A DNA stretch of 64,000 nt, taken from assembly GCF_000025325.1 (NCBI RefSeq), contig NC_013743.1:310001-374000 (forward strand). The letters run 5' to 3'. Made by a program: the position numbers and the translations under genes. Every line of letters begins with the position of its first letter. Position 1 is the stretch's first letter. This document shows, piece after piece, positions 50,646 to 58,048 of the stretch. This stretch comes from Haloterrigena turkmenica DSM 5511 (GTDB lineage: Archaea > Halobacteriota > Halobacteria > Halobacteriales > Natrialbaceae). The notes under the pieces were generated by a model, which did not search any database, was not told the origin of the DNA, and saw only the letters and a program-made list of their open reading frames with translations.

Positions 50646-52004
50646 ATGGATACGGTAGCGTACGAATCGGTGATCGGAGTCTCGTACGGGCTGTTGATCG
50701 CCGTCGTGACGGCGTCCCTCGTCGCGGCGGTCGCGATCGGCCTCGGCTACGTCCAGCGGCGACGACTGCCGCGGGCCGCGTCGGGCGTGATCGCGATCAC
50801 GCTGACCGTTGGGATCGGCTACGCGATCGGCGTCTTCGCCGTCGATCCTCTGTCGGCGCAGGCGGTCCGGATCGCGACGGCGCTGTTCGTCACCGGGGTG
50901 ATCGCCGCCTACGCGGGCAGTCTTGGCTGGCGACTCGCGACCGAACTCCCGCGGAAGACGTCGCTTCCTGTCGAGCGCGGTCGGACGCTCTCCGGCGATG
51001 CGATCGACGCGGTCGACGTGATGGGACAGGTGACGATCCGCGCCAGCGGCGAGGTCCGCGCCTTCGAGGGGTATCCGCCGCTCGACCCCGACCTCCGGGC
51101 GGCCCTCGAGGACGGAGCGTGGCGACTGCCGGCGGATCTGCCGCTCGCGGAACTCGAGACCCGCCTCGAAGACCGATTGCAGACGACCTACGACCTCGAG
51201 GCAGCCTCGGTCGCCGTCGACGGTCGGGGGTGGGCGACGATCACCGCGGCACCGCCGTCCAACGGCATCGCGAGGCAGGTGCCGAAGGGATGGCGTGCGG
51301 TCTCGGTCCCGGCGTTGCTTCCGACGGGACTGGCACCGGGCGACGACGTTCTGGCGATGACCGACTTGACGACCGTCGCCGGGACCGTACTCAGCACGAC
51401 TGTCCGCGGAGGTAAGGGCCTGCGCGCGGACGGCGGTCACACACGAGGTACTCCGGCCGCGGATTCGTCCACTGCGATCGACGACCGCCCCACGGGTACG
51501 GAGACCGGCGAAGCGGCGCGGCCGTCGGCCACAGCGGTCCGCGGCGGCGAGGGCCAGGTGACCGTCGCCGTCCCGACGACCGACGCCGAGACGCTGCTCG
51601 AGGCCGACCGGGCGCGGATCGTCGTCGAACCCGGTGAAACCACCCACGAATTCGACGCGGTCTCGCTGCTCGAACGCGACGGGACGGCGATCCGCAAGGT
51701 GACGCTGACCGAGCCGATACTCGAGGCGCTCGACAACGACGCCCTCGGTCTGGAGGTGTTCGCGGTCCGCCGCGACGATATCGGTGAAACCTGCGACGCC
51801 GGCGAGACGGATCGGACTGACGACGAGACCGGCCACGCCGACGCGACGGCGGGCGAGTGGCAGTTCGATCCCGATCCGTCGGCGATCGCGGTCGGCGTGG
51901 AGGCGTTCCTCCTCGGAACCGACGGGTCGGCCGTCGACGCCGATCCGGATCCAGACGCGGCCCCACGCGACGGCGACCGCCGATCAATCGAGGTGGCCTA
52001 CTGA
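50646..52004 (+). CDS. Membrane protein with RCK-C (TrkA-C)-like domains, first of a pair
   Basis: A 452-residue protein. Three hydrophobic helices occupy ~12-35, ~45-66 and ~75-98. A cytoplasmic part follows with a predicted ligand-binding domain (~115-235) and a TrkA-C-like segment (~300-385: G-Q-V-T-V-A-V-P-T-T-D, I-V-V-E-P-G-E). The tail is Asp-rich. TrkA-C domains bind nucleotides or ions and regulate channels and transporters. Its stop is one base from the ATG of the next gene, which has the same layout, so the pair probably forms a complex. Substrate unknown. Confidence 0.7.
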   Translation: MDTVAYESVIGVSYGLLIAVVTASLVAAVAIGLGYVQRRRLPRAASGVIAITLTVGIGYAIGVFAVDPLSAQAVRIATALFVTGVIAAYAGSLGWRLATELPRKTSLPVERGRTLSGDAIDAVDVMGQVTIRASGEVRAFEGYPPLDPDLRAALEDGAWRLPADLPLAELETRLEDRLQTTYDLEAASVAVDGRGWATITAAPPSNGIARQVPKGWRAVSVPALLPTGLAPGDDVLAMTDLTTVAGTVLSTTVRGGKGLRADGGHTRGTPAADSSTAIDDRPTGTETGEAARPSATAVRGGEGQVTVAVPTTDAETLLEADRARIVVEPGETTHEFDAVSLLERDGTAIRKVTLTEPILEALDNDALGLEVFAVRRDDIGETCDAGETDRTDDETGHADATAGEWQFDPDPSAIAVGVEAFLLGTDGSAVDADPDPDAAPRDGDRRSIEVAY

Positions 52005-52005
52005 G

Positions 52006-53262
52006 ATGACGATGCTCGCGCTCGAGATGATCGGTGCAATCGACCTCCTCGGAACGGCGCTCCAGAGCGGCGACGCGTTCGGCGGATCGACGACGGTCGA
52101 GTGGACGCGGACGGCCCTGCTGGGTATCCTCGGTTACGGGCTGCTGGCGGGCGTCGGCGCGCTCACGGTCGCGTTCGGTTATCGTGGCGCGACCGTTCGC
52201 AAATCACCGCACGGAGCGGCCGTCCTCGCCGGACTCGCACTCCCGTCTGGCTGGCTCGTCCTCGAGGCGCTCCGCCGCGGTGAGGTCGTCGTCGATTCGC
52301 CGCTGGTCCACTACACGTCCGGCAGTTATCTCCTCGGGCTGGTGGCCGCTGGCGCCCTCGCTGCGACCGGCGGCTATCGGCTCGGCGACCACCTCGCGTG
52401 TGGCGTCTACGACGTGACGGAACTCGAGACCGACGGATCGGCCGCGGATCTCGTCCGATCGGCCGGACTCGCCGTCGCGGTCGCGCTCCCCGAGTCGATC
52501 GACGACGCCGAGGGGTACCCCGCCGTCGACGACGCCGTCAAACGAAAACTGGCGGGACGACAGTTGCGCTTCCCGAACGACCTCACGCTGCCGGAACTGC
52601 GATCCCGGCTCGAGGCGCGCCTCGAGTCCGACTTCGATATCGGCTACGTCCGCGCCGAACTCTCCGAGGACGGCGCCGTTGAGGCCGTTTCCGTCGGTGA
52701 CCGGACGCACGGGATCAGCCCCTCGCTGGGACCGGATCGGGTCGCCGTCGCCGTCGCCGGCGATCCGCCCGCGCGGGCGAGCACCGGCGACCCGGTCGAG
52801 GTCTGGACGGACGGCGACACCCGGCAGTTCGTCGCGACGGGGACGCTGCGGGCCAGTACGGGACCGATCACGACGCTGCTCGTCGACGCGGACGACGCCG
52901 AGGCGTTCGATCCCGGCCAACGGTATCGCCTCACGACGCGGCCGGAGACGCCGAGCGCCGGCCACGCGCTGGTCGCCGCGATCCGAACCGGTGACGAGAC
53001 GGTGACGGCGACCACGGCCGAGGACGGCGGCCCGCTCGAGAGCGAGTTCGCCGGCTGGGTGCCGGGCCGCGTGCTGGCGATCGAACGCGACGACGAGATC
53101 GTCTCGCTGCCGGCCGACAAGGACCCGCTCGAGGCCGGCGACACGCTCTACGTTTTCGGGACGCCCGACGAACTCGAGGCGTCGCCCTCGGACGCGGACG
53201 ACTCGACGTTGGAGGCGGACGCGGACGAACCGCCGGAAGCGACGCCGCAGACGGTGGACTGA
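52006..53262 (+). CDS. Membrane protein with C-terminal RCK-C (TrkA-C)-like domain, second of a pair
   Basis: A 418-residue paralogue of the preceding protein: three N-terminal helices (~32-55, ~63-83, ~103-122), a middle domain (~150-330) with P-E-S-I-D-D-A-E-G-Y-P and L-P-E-L-R-S-R-L-E-A-R-L-E resembling the partner, and a clear RCK-C fold near the end (~335-400: V-L-A-I-E-R-D-D-E-I-V, D-P-L-E-A-G-D-T-L-Y-V-F-G). An acidic tail follows. It starts one base after the first gene stops. The annotation potassium transport regulator is possible, but no Trk/Ktr pore gene is present here. Confidence 0.75.
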   Translation: MTMLALEMIGAIDLLGTALQSGDAFGGSTTVEWTRTALLGILGYGLLAGVGALTVAFGYRGATVRKSPHGAAVLAGLALPSGWLVLEALRRGEVVVDSPLVHYTSGSYLLGLVAAGALAATGGYRLGDHLACGVYDVTELETDGSAADLVRSAGLAVAVALPESIDDAEGYPAVDDAVKRKLAGRQLRFPNDLTLPELRSRLEARLESDFDIGYVRAELSEDGAVEAVSVGDRTHGISPSLGPDRVAVAVAGDPPARASTGDPVEVWTDGDTRQFVATGTLRASTGPITTLLVDADDAEAFDPGQRYRLTTRPETPSAGHALVAAIRTGDETVTATTAEDGGPLESEFAGWVPGRVLAIERDDEIVSLPADKDPLEAGDTLYVFGTPDELEASPSDADDSTLEADADEPPEATPQTVD

Positions 53263-53390
53263 CCGCCGGCACCGTCCGCTCGAGGCGTTAACCGCAGTCG
53301 GGAGATGCGTTCGCTACCGGCGACTCCGAACCGCAGGCCGGCCGGACGCCAAGGGCAATAGCTTTCGACCCCCTGATACAATATACGCGT

Positions 53391-54347
53391 ATGTCCGAAC
53401 TACGCGGTGCTGCCGAGACGGCCGTCCGGCAGTGTCTCGCCCTCGAGAGCCAGGAATCGTGTGCGATCGTCACCGACGACGACCGCGTTCCGATCGGGGA
53501 GGCCCTCTACGAGGTCGCAAGCGAGATCACCGACGACGCGGTCATCGTCCGCTACCCGCCCGGTGAGACTCACGGGAGCGAACCGCCCGAACCCGTCGCC
53601 GCGGCGATGGCCGGGGCGGACGTCGTCCTCGCGCCGACGACGAAGAGTCTGAGCCACACGCGGGCCCGAACCGAAGCCAACGAGGCCGGCGCCCGCGTCG
53701 CGACGCTCCCGGGGATCACCGAGGACGTTTTCACGACGGGGCTAGACGCCGACTACGAGTCGATCGCCGCCCACTGCGAGGACGTCAGAGCGCAGGTCGC
53801 CGACGCCGACGAGGTCCGCGTGACGACTCCCGCAGGCACCGACATCACGTTCGGGATCGGCGACCGCGAGTGGCTCTCGGATACCGGGATCGTCCACGAG
53901 GCCGGCCAGATGTCGAACCTGCCCGCCGGCGAGGTGTTCGTCAGCCCCGAGACCGCTGACGGGACGTTCGTCGTCGACGGGACGATGCGACCCCACGGCC
54001 TGCTCGAGGAGGGGCAGCGACTCACCTTCGAGGTCGAGGACGGGCTGGTCACGCAGATCTCTGACGACGAGATACGGGAAACGGTCGAGGGTGCGGCCGA
54101 AGACGTGGGCGACGCCGCGTACAACCTCGCGGAACTGGGGATCGGAACGAACGTCGCGGTCACCGACCTCGTCGGCTCCGTCCTGTTGGACGAGAAGGCC
54201 GGTGGCACCGTCCACATCGCGATCGGTGACAACGCGGGCATCGGCGGCGAGACGGAGGCGCCGATCCACCTCGACGGGATCCTGCGGGAACCGACGGTGT
54301 ACGCCGACGGCGAGTCGATCGACCTTCCGACCGCGACTGACGCCTGA
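53391..54347 (+). CDS. M29-type aminopeptidase-like protein
   Basis: A 318-residue protein similar to thermophilic aminopeptidase T (family M29), which is a dicobalt/dizinc exopeptidase. The visible core includes A-G-A-D-V-V-L-A-P-T, the residues E-A-G-Q-M-S-N-L-P-A-G-E-V-F-V-S-P (N-L-P-x-G-E is a family hallmark), and late G-x-N-A-G-I-G-G-E-T-E-A-P-I-H. It is shorter than classical M29 enzymes (~400), as are several archaeal members. The ATG at 53391 follows a TATA-like TACAATATA at 53376-53384, too close for a leaderless start, so the promoter may be further up. Activity unproven. Confidence 0.75.
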   Translation: MSELRGAAETAVRQCLALESQESCAIVTDDDRVPIGEALYEVASEITDDAVIVRYPPGETHGSEPPEPVAAAMAGADVVLAPTTKSLSHTRARTEANEAGARVATLPGITEDVFTTGLDADYESIAAHCEDVRAQVADADEVRVTTPAGTDITFGIGDREWLSDTGIVHEAGQMSNLPAGEVFVSPETADGTFVVDGTMRPHGLLEEGQRLTFEVEDGLVTQISDDEIRETVEGAAEDVGDAAYNLAELGIGTNVAVTDLVGSVLLDEKAGGTVHIAIGDNAGIGGETEAPIHLDGILREPTVYADGESIDLPTATDA

Positions 54348-54505
54348 TCGACGGCGTGACTCGAGCGGTCCGGATCTGGGCCTGGGTCGTTCCGGCCTCG
54401 AATTGCACGCACGGACCGACTTTCTGTCTCGTCTGAACGATAACCTATCTCGACGATCTGTGAGAACCTAGTGGATTCAAGGGGTGACAGGAAGAGTTCG
54501 GACCG

Positions 54506-55087
54506 ATGCGCGACACTCGAGAGTACGATATTCAGGGGATCGAACTCGTCGACGACCGATACACGGTCGAACAGGGACTCATTCGGAACAAGTACAGGGC
54601 GCTCGACGCCGGCGGGAACACCGTCCTCAAGGGGAAACAGAAGATGTTCAAGCTGAAAGAGGAGTTCCCGTTCACCGACGGGGACGGTAACGAGGTGTTC
54701 ACGGTAAAGGCCGGAGGGATCATGGACGTCGCGGGCAACTACGTCCTCTCGGACGCCCAGACCGGCGAGGACCTCGTCGCGCTGGACAACGACTACTCGC
54801 TGCTGCGAGACACGTGGACGATCCGCGACGCGACGACCGAGGAGAAACTGGCCGAGATCAACTCTCGCGGCGCGATGGTAACGCTGGCCCGGAACGTCGT
54901 TCCCTTCGGCGAGTGGATCCCGCACAAGTACGAGATCACCGACGCGGAGGGCGCTCACGTCGGCTCGATCAGCGGCCGAATCTCGTTGCGCGATCGCTAC
55001 GATATCACCATCGACGACGCCAGCACCGTCCCGAAAGAGCCCATCGTCGCCGCGGCGATGGTCATCGACGCGATTCAGGGGAACTAG
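54506..55087 (+). CDS. LURP-one/tubby C-like domain protein
   Basis: A 193-residue beta-barrel protein of the LURP-one-related/tubby C-like family. The repeating strand pattern is typical: Y-D-I-Q-G-I-E-L, K-Y-R-A-L-D-A-G-G-N-T-V-L-K-G, V-F-T-V-K-A-G, Y-V-L-S-D-A-Q-T-G, and the final helix A-A-A-M-V-I-D-A-I. Eukaryotic homologues bind phosphoinositides; the archaeal role is unknown. Several upstream in-frame starts exist, but the ATG at 54506 fits the domain start. Confidence 0.85.
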   Translation: MRDTREYDIQGIELVDDRYTVEQGLIRNKYRALDAGGNTVLKGKQKMFKLKEEFPFTDGDGNEVFTVKAGGIMDVAGNYVLSDAQTGEDLVALDNDYSLLRDTWTIRDATTEEKLAEINSRGAMVTLARNVVPFGEWIPHKYEITDAEGAHVGSISGRISLRDRYDITIDDASTVPKEPIVAAAMVIDAIQGN

Positions 55088-55173
55088 CCCTCTTCGGAGC
55101 ACCCAGAGCGCCAGAACCGAACTCGCGGCCGGTTCGATCGACCCCGTTCTCGACTGGACGACGGCTTCAATCG

Positions 55174-55182
55174 CTTTTTAGG
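55174..55182 (+). promoter_or_regulatory. TATA box of the HVO_0476-like gene
   Basis: CTTTTTAGG lies about 26 nt before the ATG at 55204. It decides that start, because the reading frame is open upstream to 54814. Confidence 0.5.
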
Positions 55183-55203
55183 TGCGTAGCGTCTAGAACG
55201 GTT

Positions 55204-55857
55204 ATGAGCGAAATCCCGGATCGGGTTCCGACGCCCTGTCCTTCGTGCTCGCCGGACCTCGAGACGGTCCACGAGGTACTCACGGAAGGCGGCGGCACCC
55301 TCACGGTTCGTTGTAGCGAGTGCAGTCACGTCCACAAGATCCAGCCCGAACGCGAGCGAGAGGTCACCCTCGACGTGGTCGTCTCCCAGGGCGGCGAGTC
55401 CTTCACCGCGAACGTAACGACGCCCGAAGACGAGACCGTCGAGGTCGGCGACGAGTTCATCCTCGAGACCGAGGAAGTGCTCTCGACGGTTCGGGTCACG
55501 AGCGTCGAACTCGACGGCCAGAAGCGCCGCGAGGAAGCATCCGTCGAGGATATCGAGACCGTCTGGACCCGCGAGGTTGACAACGTCGCAGTCAACGTCA
55601 CGGTCCACCCCCAGGACGGCTCGCGCGACGACAGCCGCAGTGTCACGGTCCACGTCCCCGGCGATTACGAGTTCGAGGTCGGCGAGGTCGAGCAGTTCGG
55701 CGACGACGAGTTCGAGATCGACGCGTTCGTCGTCCGCAACGACGCTGCAGGCTACGATCGGGACCGCTACGAGATGGAGGGCGATTCAGTCCCCGCAAAG
55801 GACGCAAAACGCATCTACGCCTACGACCAGCAGACCAGCGCCTGGTCTGCCTGGTAG
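55204..55857 (+). CDS. HVO_0476-like zinc finger protein
   Basis: A 217-residue protein with an N-terminal zinc knuckle pair (P-C-P-S-C and V-R-C-S-E-C, residues ~12-40), followed by beta-strand-rich modules (T-L-D-V-V-V-S-Q-G-G-E-S-F-T-A-N-V; E-V-G-D-E-F-I-L-E-T-E). It ends with the family sequence A-K-R-I-Y-A-Y-D-Q. This is a conserved haloarchaeal family of unknown function; an RNA- or protein-binding role is plausible from the ribbon. It is followed by two PIMT-type genes on the same strand. Confidence 0.82.
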   Translation: MSEIPDRVPTPCPSCSPDLETVHEVLTEGGGTLTVRCSECSHVHKIQPEREREVTLDVVVSQGGESFTANVTTPEDETVEVGDEFILETEEVLSTVRVTSVELDGQKRREEASVEDIETVWTREVDNVAVNVTVHPQDGSRDDSRSVTVHVPGDYEFEVGEVEQFGDDEFEIDAFVVRNDAAGYDRDRYEMEGDSVPAKDAKRIYAYDQQTSAWSAW

Positions 55858-55976
55858 GGCGCTGATCGGACGCCGTTCGCGCCCGGTATCGGCCTCGTGC
55901 GACAGTCGAGGATCGCTCGAACGGTGCCGGCACTCGCCACCCACGGTCTATTGCTTGCGAGACGGTATATCGGACC

Positions 55977-56642
55977 ATGTTTCGTAACTTCGGTTCCGAT
56001 TCCGAGTCCGATCCCGACGACTACGAGGCCGCACGCGAGCGCATGGTTCGGACCATCGCGTCTCGAGTCGACGACGATCGCGTTCTCGAGGCCATGGAGT
56101 CTGTCCCCCGCCACGCTTTCGTCCCGCCGGACCGACGGGATCGGGCCTACGAGGACCGGCCCCTCCCGATCGGGGACGGACAGACGATCAGCGCGCCACA
56201 CATGGTTGCCGTGATGGCCGATCTGCTCGGCTTAGATTCCGGCGACGAGGTCCTCGAGATCGGCACCGGTTGTGGCTACCACGCCGCGGTCACGGCCGAG
56301 CTCGTCGGCGACGAGGCGGTCGCGACCGTCGAGTACAGCGCCGAACTCGCCGACCGGGCCCGCGAGCAACTCGCGGAACTCGGGTACGACGGGGTCGACG
56401 TTCGGACCGGCGACGGTCGCGAGGGCTGGCCCGAGCACGCGCCCTACGACGCCGCGTACTTCACGTGCGCGACTGCGGAGCTCCCCGATCCCGTCGCCGA
56501 TCAGGTGCGCCCCGGCGGCACGCTCCTCGCGCCGATCGGGTCCGGATTCCAGACGCTCGTCGAGGCGACGAAACGGGGGGACGGACGGCTCGAGCGCACC
56601 GAGCACGGCGGGGTCCGGTTCGTGGAAATACGCGGCCAGTAA
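55977..56642 (+). CDS. pcm: Protein-L-isoaspartate O-methyltransferase
   Basis: A 221-residue repair enzyme that methylates isoaspartate in aged proteins using S-adenosylmethionine. The active-site region D-G-Q-T-I-S-A-P-H-M-V-A is intact, motif I is L-E-I-G-T-G-C-G-Y, and post-I is A-T-V-E-Y. Its ATG at 55977 is followed by an acidic Ser/Asp-rich extension (~6-16). A second, divergent PIMT-like gene follows 75 bp downstream. Confidence 0.92.
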   Translation: MFRNFGSDSESDPDDYEAARERMVRTIASRVDDDRVLEAMESVPRHAFVPPDRRDRAYEDRPLPIGDGQTISAPHMVAVMADLLGLDSGDEVLEIGTGCGYHAAVTAELVGDEAVATVEYSAELADRAREQLAELGYDGVDVRTGDGREGWPEHAPYDAAYFTCATAELPDPVADQVRPGGTLLAPIGSGFQTLVEATKRGDGRLERTEHGGVRFVEIRGQ

Positions 56643-56717
56643 CGGCGGGTTGACCGCTCGATACCCGCCGGGTGGCGCAAGCGCGCCATTGATAACGACC
56701 CGAGCGATACCTTCAGT

Positions 56718-57467
56718 ATGGACCCTGCGGTACTGCGCGAGGATATGGTCGACGGCCTCGAGTCCGCGGCCAAGGACGTCCTCCACGACGAGGTCGTCGC
56801 CGTCGCGATGCGGGACGTTCCCCGCCACGAATTCCTCGAGGACGATCGATCGGCCTACGCTGACCGAGAACACGAGGTGTTGGGAACGCGCGTCCTCGCT
56901 CCGAGCACGGCCGCCCGATTACTGCAAGCGCTGGCCCTCGAGGACGACCACGAGGTGCTGATCGTCGGCGCCGGGGTCGGCTACACGGCCGGGGTCGTGG
57001 CCGAAGTCGTCGGCGAGACCAACGTCCACGCGGTCGATATCTCCCGACCGCTGGTCGTCGAAGCCCGCCAGAACCTCGCTCGAGCAGGCTACGAGGGCGT
57101 ACTGGTCGACCGCCGCGACGGCGCCGACGGCCTCCCGGAATACGCGCCGTTCGATCGCGTGCTCCTCGAAGCCGCCGCCGTCGAGCCCCCACGAGCCCTG
57201 CTCGAGCAACTGACCGACGACGGCCGACTGGTGTTTCCGCGGGGAACCCAGCGACAGCGACTCGAGGCCGTCTCGGCCGACGGCAGGCGCTCGCAGTTCG
57301 ATCCTGTCTCGTTTGCGCCGCTGTTGGTCGAGGGCGAACAGTCGGGCGCCGTCGAGCGGAACCGGACGGCTCGCGAAGACCGGGAGTATGCCGTGCGCCG
57401 CGCGGAATCCCGACGCGGTTGGGAACAGGACTGGATCGAGTGGGAGGAGTCGATCGGCTCGCAGTGA
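56718..57467 (+). CDS. Divergent PIMT-like methyltransferase
   Basis: A 249-residue paralogue of pcm. The methyltransferase core is kept with motif I L-I-V-G-A-G-V-G-Y, V-H-A-V-D-I (post-I), and E-Y-A-P-F-D-R-V-L-L-E-A-A-A. The catalytic T-I-S-x-P-H stretch of true PIMTs is replaced by V-L-A-P-S-T-A-A-R, so its substrate or activity has probably changed. The N-terminal ~45 residues (V-P-R-H-E-F-L) still align with PIMTs. An extra C-terminal tail rich in Arg/Trp (R-R-G-W-E-Q-D-W-I-E-W) is present. Tandem arrangement with pcm implies duplication. Confidence 0.85.
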   Translation: MDPAVLREDMVDGLESAAKDVLHDEVVAVAMRDVPRHEFLEDDRSAYADREHEVLGTRVLAPSTAARLLQALALEDDHEVLIVGAGVGYTAGVVAEVVGETNVHAVDISRPLVVEARQNLARAGYEGVLVDRRDGADGLPEYAPFDRVLLEAAAVEPPRALLEQLTDDGRLVFPRGTQRQRLEAVSADGRRSQFDPVSFAPLLVEGEQSGAVERNRTAREDREYAVRRAESRRGWEQDWIEWEESIGSQ

Positions 57468-57515
57468 GGTTGTCGATCTGACTGAACAGCCGCCGCTTCC
57501 GGCACCGTTCCGGGA

Positions 57516-57620
57516 AAAGGGGGGTGGGGGATTGGGGGTGGCGATAGAGTATCGAAGATCGCCACTAATTCGTACACGCCACGGGAGATTAACTATACTT
57601 CCTCTGTAATTAGTAGGGTG
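57516..57620 (+). repeat. G-rich intergenic repeat, copy 1
   Basis: It starts with several G-runs (57519-57538), then GGTGGCGATAGAGTATCGAA with an inverted repeat TGGCGAT/ATCGCCA (57539-57564), and ends with AT-rich ACTATACTT and TAATTAGTA. The same order of blocks recurs at 57920-58037. The 14-mer GGGGGTGGCGATAG (57534-57547) also occurs at 20145. Confidence 0.7.
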
Positions 57621-57919
57621 TTGATCCTTTCATCTAATTATTTAGATGCCGAAGATGAGTCGCTGAGACGGGTCCGTCGGACCGGTGCTCGAGCCGGACA
57701 CGATCCTGACGACTGGGGTGAGTAGCGATCGATTTCGCTCGCTTGCGGTGGCCACCGTTGGTCTCACGTCGAGAGTCGTCCGCGGCCGGATTCCAGTCAG
57801 TTCGAACACGGAACTCACTAAGAACAATCAATCGGTGCGTACAACGGCGACTACTCGACGATGTCGCTGGTCGAGCGCCGGCAGCGAACTACGCTGATGG
57901 CTCTCGGTCGGTAGATCAG

Positions 57920-58037
57920 GGGGGAAAGTTGGGGGTGGGGGGATTGGGGGTGGCGATAGACTATCGCAGATCGCCATTTACCCGTATGTACCGGGAGGTG
58001 GTAAGTATAGCTTCTAATCAATTAGTGGTCTCCAGGA
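57920..58037 (+). repeat. G-rich intergenic repeat, copy 2
   Basis: G-runs at 57919-57950 are followed by GGTGGCGATAGACTATCGCA, then GATCGCCA, AAGTATAGCTT and AATTAGTGG. The block order matches copy 1, with the G-rich part longer here. It ends a few bases from the 3' end of the convergent regulator gene. At least four runs of four or more G could form a quadruplex. Confidence 0.7.
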
Positions 58038-58048
58038 CAGGATACTAA

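Larger units (their letters stand above)
57468..58048. other. Convergent intergenic region with duplicated G-rich element
   Basis: This 581-bp region has no convincing gene. It contains two copies (57516-57620 and 57920-58037) of a G-rich element, described separately. Between them (57620-57920) is ordinary sequence with short open frames of poor quality. Confidence 0.6.

Noticed and set aside
57634-57897. Short open frames between the two G-rich repeats
   Set aside because: Composition is basic, starts are TTG or ATG without a TATA box, and both strands give similar-quality translations.
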